64,000 bases of DNA from Pollenia angustigena (GCA_930367215.1 OV884059.1:9882945-9946944), one strand, 5' to 3'. Shown: positions 11,601 through 22,604, counted from the stretch's first letter. The notes: generated by a model not told the origin, from the letters alone. Made by a program: numbers and translations.

Positions 11601-12384
11601 TAATGATTCAGTCTCCTTTGCGATCACATTAGAACAAAATATTATTTATACTTCGTTACTTCCCAACTACAGTTCTGTTTTTACAGCTGAAATAATAGCA
11701 ATATATAAAGCAACCGAATACTGTCGAAAATCCGGTAATTTCGCTATATGCTCTGACTCACTATCTGCAGTCCACGCCATTAAAAATATTAACAACAACA
11801 ATTTTTATGCGGTCCACATCAGAAACTTTCTCATCCAATATTTTCCAAGAGTTATCCTTATTTGGGTACCGGGCCATACTCTAATACCAGGAAACGAACT
11901 CGCAGACAGTACAGCCAATTTTGCTCATATTTCTCCATTAACTATGGAAATTAACAGAAATTATTCAGATATTAGAAAATTTGTAAAAGAACAAGCTAAC
12001 CTCCTGAACTCCCGTACTTGGTCTGATACGAATAATTGGTATAAATCTATTAACCCGGGTAGGAATAATATCTACACTTGGTTATTAAGGAACAATAACA
12101 TTAAACGGAGGGATATAATTATATTCCTTAGACTTAGATTAGGTCATACTAGAACTACTCATAACCACATAATTACTGGCAATTCCCCAACTAATTGTGA
12201 TTGTGACAATAGTAGTCCATTAAACATTGAACACATCTTAAGTAGGTGCACTAAATTTGAACTAATTAGAAGACAAATATTTTTTGATATCAACCCACTT
12301 TCGTTGCTATCATTTCCCTCGGAACATTCCATTAACAAAGTTATAACTTACTTGAAAAGAATTAACCTTTATAACAAGATATAA
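8689..12384 (+). CDS. ORF2: endonuclease-reverse transcriptase-RNase H
   Basis: An uninterrupted frame of about 1231 codons from the ATG at 8689 (a TTG at 8671 is also in frame; the ATG directly precedes the endonuclease start). An APE-type endonuclease comes first: LQWNVRGYL near residue 7-16, QESH near 35, GDFNSWHQNWG near 131, SDHFPI near 205. Reverse transcriptase follows with FEKAYDKI near 585, GIPQGSPLS near 640 and the catalytic YADD near 674. RNase H has YTDGSKS near 965, TAE near 999, CSDS near 1022 and PGHTLIPGNELAD near 1060. A terminal cysteine-histidine cluster (CDC...EHILSRC) lies near 1170-1186. All catalytic signatures I could check are present, so this ORF2 may still be functional although ORF1 is truncated. 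It would nick target DNA and prime cDNA synthesis in the nucleus. Confidence 0.93.
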   Translation: MLSLNILQWNVRGYLINYNELQLLINKYNIRIISIQESHIHNPTNIPVPNNFTLYNYNNSNSYGGVSLLIHNSIQHKQIPINHDFEAICLEINSKIKFNLISAYISPSVKLVYRSLQNVFGNFTTPTLITGDFNSWHQNWGSKKNNKRGNILNKFMNNYNLILLNDKSPTHFSTLNSLTNIDLSFCSPELYIHSKWAIEEDLWGSDHFPIILSLFQEQSVNIQGTKPRFKTDKADWALFNRKCRSYETSRQIDTNINREAANIRKIIIQSSNESIPQSKPPNRRTPVPWWNQRLEHMKFEKNRLWYIFRRNINNENMIRYKQANAIFKKEIKTAKRESLLKFTSEINPNTTSRKIWSNIKRLCGYKTTFNIHSIHSDNPPFHNLTNHFDIGNELGQYWSENSSDQKFPVKFQDNKSNFRQQLSNINPCTKARLIEDNINFIEFNSTLNRLRGKSPGLDRISYSMVKNSPNSVKNRIVTFFNNILATQIPQQYKTSLVIPILKPNCDQTKTKSYRPISLNSCIGKILDRIIANRILWYISTNNLLNNNQLGFKKGRSTTDTLLFLEHLAASSLASKNHLTIVSLDFEKAYDKIGIHTVIDQLVSWKVGPKIINYIVNFMSNRKFLVRLGKTYSQTFNLYNGIPQGSPLSIVLFLVAYNKLCDIISLHKNISFCAYADDFNIIIKSGNVKNPNINISNIIDDILQWCNESGAVLSSTKCKFIHICRKHNCNCSIITSTIQIEKTNTLKILGITFNRRLRWNSHIEDLKKSLNNRINIIKCLSFSKFNPNTITLLNVIKSLIISKIRYGLVLFGNSSTTSLRKINAIINTVTRCALGALRTTPIKNINFETNTLNLKILYHLELKKAIKSIMYYHDTPLKKFIEKYGKINRKQKIKSALYEIISNSLNFDVPTKIPKPRPVSYPPWNLKTKAVELSLSKYKKEETLPDQYRIGFQEIKEQNHDRTFIYTDGSKSNDSVSFAITLEQNIIYTSLLPNYSSVFTAEIIAIYKATEYCRKSGNFAICSDSLSAVHAIKNINNNNFYAVHIRNFLIQYFPRVILIWVPGHTLIPGNELADSTANFAHISPLTMEINRNYSDIRKFVKEQANLLNSRTWSDTNNWYKSINPGRNNIYTWLLRNNNIKRRDIIIFLRLRLGHTRTTHNHIITGNSPTNCDCDNSSPLNIEHILSRCTKFELIRRQIFFDINPLSLLSFPSEHSINKVITYLKRINLYNKI

Positions 12385-12572
12385 GATGTAAACTTTTAAA
12401 GAAAATCTAACATCATCTTTTTATAGTAATATAAGTATCTTTTGTAAAGCATAAGTATATTCAGTAACTACTTAGCTTAAGGCCTAGTTGCTATAGCTAA
12501 TATAATTATATTTAGCATATACATTTATGTATTACCTAATTCTTTTATAAATAAATAAATAAATAATTTTCT

Positions 12573-14880
12573 AATGTAAATTAAAGTTTTAACATGCGTT
12601 TGTCAGAGCATATTTTTGCTTAAAAAGGCATATGTTGAAAAAACTCTTAATTAAAATAAATATTTTAATTATATTCAATGCATTTTGTAATTATTTCTTT
12701 AATAAAGTTTAAAAAATGCAGTTTTTTTTTAATAAGAAAATTTAATTATTATTAAATATTTCAAGAGCTTTTTATTTGCATTTGAATAAAAGTTTGTTCA
12801 ATTCAAATGATATCGTTTAGCCCTTAAACTAATTTCTAATAATCATAACTACAAAATTTAAATAAGAATAGTCCAGCACAAAAAAAACTAATTAACAAAT
12901 CTGTTTTTTTAGATAAAATGATAATTTCGTTATGAAATTATTGAAAGGATATTAAAAAAACAAAAACATAAAAAAATATGTTATACGTGTGTGATTGTAT
13001 CCGTTTTTTTTTAACTACTAAAAAATTTGTTTAAGGTTCCTTGAATACACACACTTTAAAAAAAAATGTAGTAGAAGTACAATCAAGGCCAAGAGCAAGG
13101 ATATTTTTTGTGTAGTTTTTTTTCTTATTATTCTTATTTTAGCAGCAAACAAAATCCAAAAAAGGAAAAAATACATAATGATCCTTTAGCTCCCCGTTTT
13201 TGTATTTAAAGCCCCTGAAGCCAACCAACTCATACACATCTTCATGTATGAAACGAAATCAAACAAATCTATACAAAAAAAAAATAAATCTATTGTTTTG
13301 AGCACGTCCTTCCTAAATGTACTTCCTTTTTTCAAGCAAATTTTTTTTAATTTTAGCTTTTTTTCAAATCTTCTTTCTATCATCGTTTTTTTTTTTGCAA
13401 TATTCCTACACAAAAATTCTGAATTCTCTTCTTGAAATATTTAAGGACACATACTTTTTCTCTGCTCATTCCTCTAAAAAAAACACACATGTGTTTCCCA
13501 AAAAAAACTTTCAAAAATTATTTTCGTTTATTTCTTAAGAATTTTATTTCTGGATTTCTTTTTCTTCTTATTCAGTTCTTTCGCTCTTGCTCTTTCTCAA
13601 TTTCTTTGTTAAGGTTTTCTTCTGCACTTGTTGGCGTTTACTGCGTCCAAGTCTCTGCCGTCCTTTGTGTTCTTGAAATTGAAACAGAATTTTTGGCAAC
13701 GTCAGCGTCAGGATGTTTGCAAAAGTGTTAGTAAATAAACTAATACAGCTTTAGCGCACACACTCACTAATACTTTTACAAAACCAGGCAAGCAAAAAAG
13801 CTCAAAGTAACGGTGTTAGTGTTAGACTCATATGAGAGCTTTTATCTTTTTTCTTTAATTCTCTCCCCCTTTGCAAATGAGTTGAGTGACCTTGCAAAAG
13901 GAGTTAAAAGAAAGGACTTTTTTGTTGTTGTTTTTTTTTGTTGGGAAATTAATTTTTAATCAAGGATCAGTTTTTATGAGATTTAAAAAAAAGATAGACT
14001 TATGAAGGAAATAATGGGAAAAATAAATGTCTAAAGACTTAACAATATTCTTAAACGACGAGATCTAAAAGTTACATCCCTTGACCATTTTTATAAAAAA
14101 AATTCTAAAGTTTTTATCACGAACAACCGCCCATGGTCAACCACATAACAAGCGATTCATCTTGAAATCAGAATTATAGACAATTTAAAATGTTGACACC
14201 GAAATCTATATATACCAAAAGGACGACCTTAGAAGGATCCAAAGTAGGGACATTCAGCTAATAATAGTAATGATCAGTATTATCCCTAAAAAAGATAGAA
14301 ATCTCTATTTTCAAAATTAATAGTCAGATTACAAAGAGGCCTCCATATCTGAAAAGCGTAATTGAGTAAAATACATGTCAATGAACTAGAAGGGCTCCGC
14401 AAGGTTCCAAATTTTGCGCACCTCGTATTTATGAAGCGATTCTGTAAAACAGACTACATACATAATTCTTTAGATTATAAACCGAAAGTCCAACTTCTAT
14501 CAAAAACCTCAAGTCATGGCAGAAAAAGAGTAGCTTCGAGTTTAAAATTTCTGTGTTAAAACCGAGGAGATAGAATGGTTCCTAGAGTGGGACAATATAC
14601 AACAACTTTAAAAAGACATTTATTAACTGTCTATTTTACGATGACGAAAGAGTTATCGTTGTTCATAAGCAAAATAAGCAGACAGGTGTCTGGTACTTTT
14701 TAAAATTCGGCCCTTTTAGGAAACCCTTTTTGAAACTTCATTGTAACCCCCATCTATCTTTTAAACCAATAAACATAGAAATAAAGATTTTATCAAATTC
14801 GTAATTGATCTGAAAAATACAAATATTAATTTGGTACTTTTCCAAAAATCAAACTATTAAGAAGTGAAATTCGTTTCTAT
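12573..14880. other. AT-rich DNA; satellite remnant then no recognised gene
   Basis: Near 12608-12632 a single AGCATATTTTTGCTTAAAAA-type piece continues the satellite seen before 6560. After that the region is poly-A/T rich. A less AT-rich, pyrimidine-rich patch lies at about 13540-13790. Open frames here are low complexity and none shows a domain. Confidence 0.55.
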
Positions 14881-15190
14881 TTTTGGTAAACTAAGAAATA
14901 TAAAATTATAAGAGCAGGGTCCTGAGTGAATGATAATCTATAAGATGAAAACTGTTGGTACTTTTTCGTTCTGTAATTGGTACTTTTTTAGTTTTCATCT
15001 TGAGTGAATAAAAATTAGTAAGGGTGAGCTTTTTGGTACTTTTTTGTTCTGCAACTGATACTTTTTGAATTTTATTAATACCTAGAAACACAAAATTCAA
15101 CATAAAGAGTCTGGAGTGATTGAGAAACTATAAGAGGAGACTTTTTGGTACTTTTTTGTGTTTCAATGGTTACTTTATGATTTTTTAAAT
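14880..15190. repeat. Three-copy tandem repeat with GGTACTTTTT core
   Basis: Three units begin with GAGTGAATGA, GAGTGAATAA and GAGTGATTGA-like words (about 14924, 15001 and 15112). Each contains GGTACTTTTTYGTTCTG or a variant, and two are preceded by an AGAAAYAYAAAATT block. Spacing is about 80-110 bp. Confidence 0.6.
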
Positions 15191-15251
15191 ATATTTTTTA
15201 TTTTTTTAACTTAAACGTGCAAACAAGAAAAGTGGCTTTGACACAGTTTTA

Positions 15252-15516
15252 ACAACCTGTGACCGTATTCTGCAATTCGCTTAAGCTAAGTCTCTAGCGC
15301 TAAAAATCTTCAAAGTTGATTTAGCGATTTTTGGCTACGAATGCAGTACTGTAACGTGCATTGCTAAATTTGGCAATGCCATAACAATTTAATTCAACGC
15401 AATTTTAGCTTTTATTGTCATCACTAAAATTTTTAAATTTTGTATTCTCTAAGGCATTTTAGCGATAGAGATTTAGCTTTAGCTAAGAGAATTACGGAAT
15501 ACGGGTGCAGGTTATA
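15252..15516. mobile_element. Foldback/TIR element with ACCGTATTC ends
   Basis: Left AACCTGTGACCGTATTC and right AACCTGCACCCGTATTCC (reverse complement) form long imperfect terminal inverted repeats. They continue inward through GCTAAG-TCTCTAGCGCTAAA on both sides. The total is about 265 bp and non-coding. No unambiguous target duplication was found. Confidence 0.65.
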
Positions 15517-16200
15517 TGACACGTTTGGTAAAAAAAAAATCCATAGTCTAATTTTAATAAAACGAATCTTCATGAATTAAAAAAATGTAAATGTCCTAGA
15601 AGAGAGCCACCACAAGGTTCCATAAAACATTGGCTACATGAAGAGATAGATGTTGAAAAAATATAAGCAAGACAGTAGTTTTCAAACCGCAAGTCCGATT
15701 TTACTGAAACTTCTAAAAGGTATAAAAGAAAATCCAAGGAATTCAAAATGGTCGAATTAAAAGGCTCCAAAAGGAACCAAGGTTGCAAAGTAAACTGAAT
15801 ATATACTCGGTGGCCTCATCAGCCTACGTCAGCATCAGCTGTGCAAAGGAAAATTGACTATTCAAAACCGAAACGTCAACAATTTTTTTATATTTTCATG
15901 TTGGCTTTTATTAATTGATCTATTACGGATTACTGAACTGAAGTTGAGTTGCCCGAAGCGAAATCAGGCAAAAATATAAATAAAAAAAATTTGTATATTT
16001 TAACATGAGCGGCGATTCCTAATTTCGCTGCTGGCAACTAATCTTCAGTTGTGTTGCTATCCGTAAACGACCCATTAGATTATTGTGCGAAAGTATTTAA
16101 ATGTTATTCCAAAACGCTAAAAAGTGAAAAATTGTGAGAAGTGAAAATAATCAATTAAATTATGGGTTATAACTGAATCAATAAAATACATATTATGTTT

Positions 16201-16438
16201 ATGGGTATTTCCACAGAAAAGTCTACTTTTTGTCACATTACGACACCAACCATTTTTAATTGTTTTTCAAAGAATAATGAAAATATTATTTACTTTTTTG
16301 CATTTTGGTGTAAAGCGCAACAAGCTCTACATTTAGTGAAAGAGAGGAAAAATTTGAACAACATGGTTCTTAAATACAAGACTAATTGCTTGGTGTCGTA
16401 ACGTGACAAAAAGTAGACTTTTCTGTGGAAATACCCAT
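16201..16438. mobile_element. TIR element with TA duplication (Tc1/mariner-like MITE)
   Basis: Nearly perfect inverted repeats of about 48 bp start TGGGTATTTCCACAGAAAAG at the left, with the reverse complement at the right end near 16390-16438. The loop is about 140 bp. The outermost shared bases fit a TA target duplication. A small open frame spans it but has no recognised domain. Confidence 0.75.
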
Positions 16439-17879
16439 ATGAATTAATAACTGTTAAAAAATCTATTTCAAATTACAGTTTATAAAAAATAATCGCTTTT
16501 GCTCTATCTTTTCAAGAGAAGATGTTGTTTGATTAAAAGAATGGGGCATGACTTTTAATTGTGTAAGCAAAATTGTGAGAAAGGCAGAAAAGTCTTTCCA
16601 CAAATTTCCTCTACATACATACAAACAATGTCACCACTGTTCCCCCAAGCAAGGAATCCAAAATCTAATCTTTAAGTTCAAATAACTAAACAACCCGTTT
16701 GATAACAAAAATAAGATGTTTGTGTGAGTACATATTTAATTTTATAAAAATATTTTTTTTTTCATATGTTTGTGTAACCGTTTGTGTGGTTTATTTGGCC
16801 TTTTAAGGATTTGTTTTTTAAATTCTTATAAATATACAATTTTTTTTTAAAGATTTTCAAAACACCATTTTTGTAAAAAAAGCAAACACCCGCTTAAAAT
16901 CTGCTTAAAAAACTCGTTTGTTTAATAGTAAACTTAAATATATACCCCCACCTTCTATTGAGCGATCACTTTATTAATAAACTTACAAAAATACATACTC
17001 GTACTAATAAAAGCAATTAAAAATCTATTAATTAATACTTAATTAGAATCACCCTTAGATACAATAAAAAAAATAGATACAAATAGTACACAAAACTACA
17101 CACACATCCAAATAAAATCCTCTACAAACAAACTTATGAGTATGAGTAATCCTCAAGCAAAAGCAAATTTCATATTAATAAGAAGAAGACTTTAAAACAA
17201 CAACAATAACATTTAATAAAAATTATGAGTGAATTCGTGTCGTAATGTTGTTGTTGCTTGTACTTTCGACAAAATTAATAGTATTCGTACAGCGTTGCCA
17301 CTGAAAAATTTTCTATTCGACCCAACTTTTCTGTAAAACCTGCCGAAATCTTTTAAAACCTTTGAATTTCTTTTAAATATTTAAACACATCTGGTTTAAT
17401 CTTGTTTATTTTTCAAATATCTGTGGCATTTTGACAAAACATCTTAGGTCGAGATAAGATAGCAAAAAAGTTAAAAAAAAACTTGGTCAAAAAATCATTT
17501 TTATCAAATAATAAAATAATCCAAAATTAAAGAAAAATTTCGTTTATAATACAAAATTTTTAAAACGTAAACAAAATGTTTTTTGAATAAAGATTCGTTG
17601 GAATAACAAAAATTTTTTCGACTTTTTAAATTTTACTTAAGATCCCAGTAAAAACTTCGATTACTTTTTCGAAATACTACTACTACTTTTACAACAACTT
17701 CTATAACAACTTTTTTTCTGATGTATGTAAAACTCATTAGTTCTTTTAGTAAAACTGTAAGTAGTGCTTTTATGTTTTTCGGATTACTCAACACATTTTG
17801 TTTGGTGAAAATGCCACAGATATGATTTCTGGCATATGTTCGCTCCGGCTACGAATTACATAGTCAATTTAATTAGTCT
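16439..17879. other. AT-rich DNA with no recognised gene
   Basis: No motif-bearing ORF and no strong repeat was found. The sequence holds poly-A/T tracts and scattered short palindromes. Confidence 0.5.
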
Positions 17880-18420
17880 ATGTTTGCCTACTTTTTCCAA
17901 TAAATCTGGCCGTAAGGTGTGAATGGTGGCTTGAATATTGGCTTCCAATGCTTCAAGAGTTACTGGTTTGCCGGCGTAAGCCAATGACTTAACACAACCC
18001 CATAAAAAGTAATCCAATGCTTAACACAACCCCATGAAAAGTAATCCAAAGGCATTACATCACACGAATGTGGGGGCCAGTGAACAGGATAACTTTTGGA
18101 AATAAAGTTATCCCAAAAATGATTTTGTAATAAATCGATTGCTAAGCGTGCTGTAAGCGTGCTGTATGGCAAGTTGCGCCGTCTTGTTACCGAATGTCGT
18201 TGATGTTTAGCTGACTAATTCTTGGAAACAAAAATTCAGTCTGCATGGCTCGATAGCGCTCGCCATTCCCCCTAATGGCAGTTCCTTTCTCATTTCGTAA
18301 AAGCGAGTAAGCCGCACTAAACAGTAAATGTTAATGGATGTAATTGTGATTCATCAACGGCTGGAGGATTATCTTCGCACGGCGATTTTGCTTATTGACC
18401 AGAAATGAGCTTCGAAAAAA
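17880..18420 (-). pseudogene. Decayed mariner-type transposase with 30-bp internal duplication
   Basis: Minus-strand pieces include a NDIR/TRRRN region equivalent to the FQQDGATCHT block (about 18175-18205), HFWDNFISKSYPVHWPPHSC (about 18070-18130) and PLDYFSWGCVK. The last matches the family motif with D-x-x-PLDYFLWG. A block reading TTAACACAACCCCAT-AAAAGTAATCCAA is repeated head to tail at about 17988-18018 and 18021-18051, which breaks the frame. Stops interrupt the N-terminal part. It is a dead copy of a family distinct enough from the copy near 23 kb to be a separate insertion. Confidence 0.75.
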
Positions 18421-18767
18421 AAAAAAGAATGCTCTATGAACTTCGCCGACAGATTTTTTTTTTTTTTATTTTTGAAAAGTAAATTTCCACAATTTGGAAT
18501 CATTGTTTTCGTGTTAAACGATTCATGATGACTTGCTGAACAGAAATGTCAACACAATTAGATATTTTCAGCTGTCCAACCATAGTAATCGATATTGAAA
18601 GTTCTCATATTAAAAACGCTGCGTACAAAACTACGGGTACAAGACTACAATAAATCAATAATTAAAAAAAGAATGTGATAATTTTAAGCGAAACCAAATT
18701 AAGTGATTCAAAAGCATTCAACTACGGCAGAAGAAAACATTGTCTTTATCGTCAAAGGCTTTTTATA

Positions 18768-18960
18768 CAAGAAAACTTATAAGATAATGTCACTTAACTG
18801 GCCCACATAGAGTTTGATAGAAGACAACTTCTAAGATAATGTCCTTTAAACTGTCCCACATAGAGCTTTATAGAAGACAACTTATAAGGCAATGTCGCTC
18901 ATACTGGCCCGCATAGAGTTTGATAAGAGACAAATTATAAGACAAAGTCGCTCATACTTT
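18768..18960. repeat. Tandem repeat, about 62-bp unit, three copies
   Basis: Units contain AGACAACTTATAAGATAATG followed by TCGCTCATACTGGCCCACAT and AGAGTTTGATA. Copies start near 18768, 18825, 18888 and (partial) 18930. Divergence is modest, so the amplification is younger than the AT-rich satellites. It directly abuts the MITE at 18985. Confidence 0.7.
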
Positions 18961-18984
18961 CGTACACAACGATTTCCTCTATAT

Positions 18985-19172
18985 CAGTGAAGGGACCACA
19001 CATACTATCACATTTATGCTTGTGGTGACGAAATAACAACAAAGCAACAGCCGAACGTACATTGTCACAGAACACACAAAGAAGTTTATAGTGTACATGT
19101 GTCGACGTTACTCAAGCAGCATTTTTATTCCTATGCACGCGTACATAGGATTTGCAAATGTGCCCTTCACTG
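18985..19172. mobile_element. 188-bp hAT-like MITE, copy 1, 8-bp target duplication
   Basis: Ends are CAGTGAAGGG... and ...CCCTTCACTG. It is flanked by perfect 8-bp direct repeats CTCTATAT (18977-18984 and 19173-19180). A second copy of the same length and high similarity lies at 63412-63599 in the same orientation, with its own perfect 8-bp duplication. An 8-bp duplication and a CAGTG end fit the hAT superfamily. It has no coding capacity and would depend on a transposase supplied elsewhere. Confidence 0.9.
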
Positions 19173-19529
19173 CTCTATATTGTCTTCTAGCAAACCTTAA
19201 CGATAGGAGACAAGTCTTGCTTACGCATTGATGACGATTATCAACGGCAATCTGGCCAACAGGGTATTTATTCATCAACAATCAAAGAAAATCTTCTGTT
19301 TTCTAAAATAGATATAAGATTTCCACTTGCCTGCTTTAAGACCAGTGTTTCGAATACTTAAAAAAAATAAATACTTCATTTTCTCAAACCTACTAAAAAA
19401 GGGTTTAGCCGACCAAACGAAAAATATCCGACCAAATTTGGTCGAAAAATACCAACAATGGCAGCGCTGTATTTGTATCAATTATTTGTTTGTGAGTGTA
19501 TTAAAAACAGAAATAAAATTGCTAAAAAC

Positions 19530-20210
19530 CTACTTGTTGTTACACCCTCCACCACTAGTGGTGAATGAGGGTGTAATCAGTTTGTCATTCCGTGCGAAAC
19601 TTTTTTAATTTTTATCTAAGAACACATAATTTATATATTTTCTGGATCCTTTAGTAATTCTAAGTCGATAAAGTCACTTTCAAAGGACCCAACAGAAAAT
19701 AAAATAATTCTATCTACTTTCCCTAAACAGTTTGTGATTGAAATCCAGCAAAATCGGTTCTGTAGGAAAAGAGTTATGAATCCAAATGCGATACAACCAC
19801 CCCAAAAAATATTTTATGATCAAAAAATTAACATAAATTGGTAAGAGAATACACCGAGTCTTAATAATTTTTGCACAAATTTGTTTTAGGTCACTGAAAT
19901 CATGAAGATCGGTCCAAAATTCACTATAAGCACTATATAAAGCCCACTCTCAAAAAAGATTTTTATTCGCATAAAAACATAACAAATAACTCGATTGCAG
20001 TAAAATTCGGTTTGTCATAGATAAGAATGCACTCTGCCAAATTAAGTGAAGATCGCTCCATAGTTTGCAACAAGCCGTTACAAATATAGAAATTGTGGTA
20101 GAATTTGGTCCAATTTATCCATCCACCATGTAATTTTTGCTAATCGGTCTTTTATTTACCATCGGTCCCATATAAAGCGGCCTTCTGAAAAGCAATTTAA
20201 GAGGGAGCGT
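19530..20210. repeat. Dispersed repeat with TTTGTCATTCCGTGCGAAAC
   Basis: A block with a palindromic ACACCCTCCACCACTAGTGG head (19541-19574), then TTTGTCATTCCGTGCGAAAC (19580-19600) and CAAAATCGGTTCTGTAGGAA. A diverged copy of the same block occurs at about 22425-22605 and 22836-22930. Such non-coding blocks are commonly dispersed in fly genomes. I could not assign a class. Confidence 0.5.
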
Positions 20211-20400
20211 GTTTGGAAATGCATTTCTTAGCTGCATCTGATGCGCAGCGCGTTCACATCACTGCAAATGTCAACTTTTAAAACATGCATCACAAAAATG
20301 GCTGGTTTATATTGTGCCATAATATGTAACCAATCTGCGCAACAAATAAGCAGCGGCATAGGATAATTTGCAAGAGCATTCCAAACAAATCACAGATGCA
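20210..20400. mobile_element. Possible short TIR element with TGTTTGGAAATGC ends
   Basis: Left TGTTTGGAAATGC (about 20209) and right GCATTCCAAACA (about 20379-20390) are inverted. A third related word, GGAAATGCTTCATTGCAC, lies at about 20527. No clear target duplication was found, so the boundaries are tentative. Confidence 0.4.
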
Positions 20401-20404
20401 GCAC

Positions 20405-20880
20405 AGAAAAAATTTTCACCAATTTTTTTCAGTTAAATTATTATAAAAATTAATTAGGTTTTAATTAAAAATTTAATCAAGTGAATTAAATGTTAACTTA
20501 TATCCACAAACCATTGGGCCTGTTCGGAAATGCTTCATTGCACTCACACAAAAAAAAATTGATTTCAATTAAAAAAATTGTGATATTAATTAAAAAATTA
20601 ATTTAATTTGCACTAGTAAACAAAATAATAGTATCAATTAAATGTGTTGTTAATATAAGTAAACGTTTAATTCACTTGATTAAATTATTAATTCAAAATC
20701 ATTTTATTTTTGGTTAATGGTTTAATTGAGAACTCCTAAAATAATCGAACTCAAACACACAAAAATATCAATATGTTGTTAATATGTTGATTAAATTTTA
20801 AGTTAAAACTGGCTTTATTTTTGATTAATGGTTTAATTGAGAGCTCATTAAATAATCGAACTCTCCGTGGAGGGTATTGA
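20405..20880. repeat. Diverged relatives of the CCCCAGTAAACG foldback element
   Basis: The region repeats AATTAAAAATTTAATCAAGT and its reverse complement, flanked by CACAGAAAAAATTTTCACC-like ends. The same words are found in the better-preserved element at 22605-22830. At least two overlapping or nested copies seem to be present (near 20405-20500 and 20545-20880). Confidence 0.5.
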
Positions 20881-21745
20881 AGATTCGGCACAACCGAATA
20901 TAGCACTCTTGCTTGTGTTTTATTTTATCGTATTGAGTAATAAGCAAGTAAACGATCAAAAACGAAGGCGGGAGTATAAGTGAAATAAGCAATTGCTACT
21001 CACTAGAAACCTACACATTTACATACGTTTTGCATATGTACATTCATTCATATGTGTGATAAATGTATATATATATTAATGTTTGTTTGTATGTAAATAA
21101 TAGGAGATGTTCAATAACAAGAGAACTTAACTTAACTTCTTATTAGTTCAGCTGCAGCGCTGCCGCCAGCATTTTAAAAAGTGTGCAAAGTTTTGTATTT
21201 ACGCTGTCATTGTAGATGTTTTGTTTTCTGCGTAAGAGTGTGCGTGTAAATTTTTGCCAAAATTAGTGAAATGTTTTATGGAATTTTGTTTTTGAATTTT
21301 TTCCGGTTGTATTTGAGAAATACAATTTTTTCAATTAAGAGATATTGAGCTAAATGAGCGAAATTTATTGTATACATGAATAAGAAAAAACTTTTTGAGT
21401 TTGTTTTGAAAAATGTTTGGGAAATCCCGGAAAAACTTTTTTCCCACAAAAAGTTTTATTTTCATTAACAGAGGCTTTTCAAGAACAGCAACGCGGTGGC
21501 TTGGTTATGGGGGCAAACAACCAAGCCACCACCTCTTACCGGCAAGAAGTCGGAAAAACTTTCTGTTTGGGGTGCTAAAAAATTATGAATTTTTCTTTAT
21601 AAACCCAAAACTCATATGTAGGTACATGTGGGAATGTCCTTTGTACATTTGCATTTTGTGGCATCGCAAAAAAGGGGGGTTTGTTTCCCTTCCAGTTTAT
21701 TAAGCACTTATAACTATCACAAAAATTACAGTTCGTTAAATGTAC
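20881..21745. other. Unassigned DNA with one strong hairpin
   Basis: No convincing gene. GGTGGCTTGGTT (21495-21506) and its exact complement AACCAAGCCACC (21519-21530) form a perfect 12-bp stem with a 12-base loop, in a locally GC-richer patch. Open frames over this patch carry no domain. Confidence 0.5.
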
Positions 21746-21747
21746 TA

Positions 21748-22297
21748 CAGTACTTTTCGCGTATAGTCACATCCTTTAGTTGCAACCATAACGTGGACTA
21801 TATCGCTAATGTGACTATAAGGTTAATTCACATATATGCCACCATGACGCATATAACCGAAATCGAATATAATCAAGTTGTGTGAATAAAGGAAATACAA
21901 AATTCATATAAATTACACCGACATCAGGGTTATATGTTAACAACAGAGTTGCATACTGTATAAAAAATAGTTAAAATAATAACAAGATATTTCATAACTG
22001 ATACCAACGGCAAAAACTAATTTTTTACTAGTAGAGAGTTGATGACAAAAATTAAATGATATACCTAATTCATTCTTTCTTTGGATGGATTTTTGATTCG
22101 AAAACTAAAAAGAACTTAGTAAATTTTGCTAATGTGACTATAACGCCATTAATTTGCTTTACTTTTTCCTTTGACTACTGTTGATAAATGGCATATATGG
22201 TAAATGTGCTTATACTTATAGCGGCAAAATAAACAGATAAAATGGACTATATCGCTAATGTGACTATAAGCGTAGTGACTATAAACGAAAAGTACTG
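21748..22297. mobile_element. 550-bp Tc1-like TIR element, TA duplication
   Basis: Ends are TA-CAGTACTTTTCGCGTATAGTCAC at the left and the complement GTGACTATAAACGAAAAGTACTG-TA at the right. GGACTATATCGCTAATGTGA lies as a direct, not inverted, repeat near both ends (about 21793 and 22243), with related GCTAATGTGACTATAA words at about 22129. It encodes no transposase and is probably a non-autonomous derivative. Confidence 0.85.
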
Positions 22298-22604
22298 TAT
22301 TTTTAAAAAACTAAATTAATAAAAATAAAAGGTAATTTTTACACAAAAAGTACTTTTTACTATTTTCCTAACGAAAATTGTACTTAAAATTTAAAGACAT
22401 TTTTCCACCCCTTTACCACTAGAATTAGGGCATACTACGTTTGTCATTCCGTGTGAAACTTTTTTTTAATACGTATGATAAATACAAAGTATAAATGAAT
22501 ATTTATTATATTCTTGTCGGTTTATCCATATCTAAATCGATTTAGCTTTGTCCCTTCGTCTGTCTGTTGGAAACAAGCTCACTTTTAAAAGACTCAACAG
22601 AAAC

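Larger units (their letters stand above)
7776..12572 (+). mobile_element. 5'-truncated I-type non-LTR retrotransposon
   Basis: The element consists of a truncated gag-like ORF1 (7782-8555), a 133-bp spacer, ORF2 with endonuclease, reverse transcriptase and RNase H (8689-12384), and a 3' UTR of about 190 bp ending in a short TAAA repeat at about 12550-12572. RNase H in ORF2 and an end in short tandem repeats rather than a long poly(A) place it with the I superfamily (I, R1, LOA and relatives), not Jockey. The left junction falls in an orphan piece of the AGCATA satellite. I could not identify a convincing target-site duplication. Confidence 0.85.

Noticed and set aside
7776..12600. Target-site duplication for the I-type element
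   Set aside because: Flanks are low complexity and no repeat longer than a few bases matched at both junctions.
13540..13790. Possible gene or promoter in a less AT-rich patch
   Set aside because: No initiator plus downstream element, no splice sites and only short uncharacterised frames.
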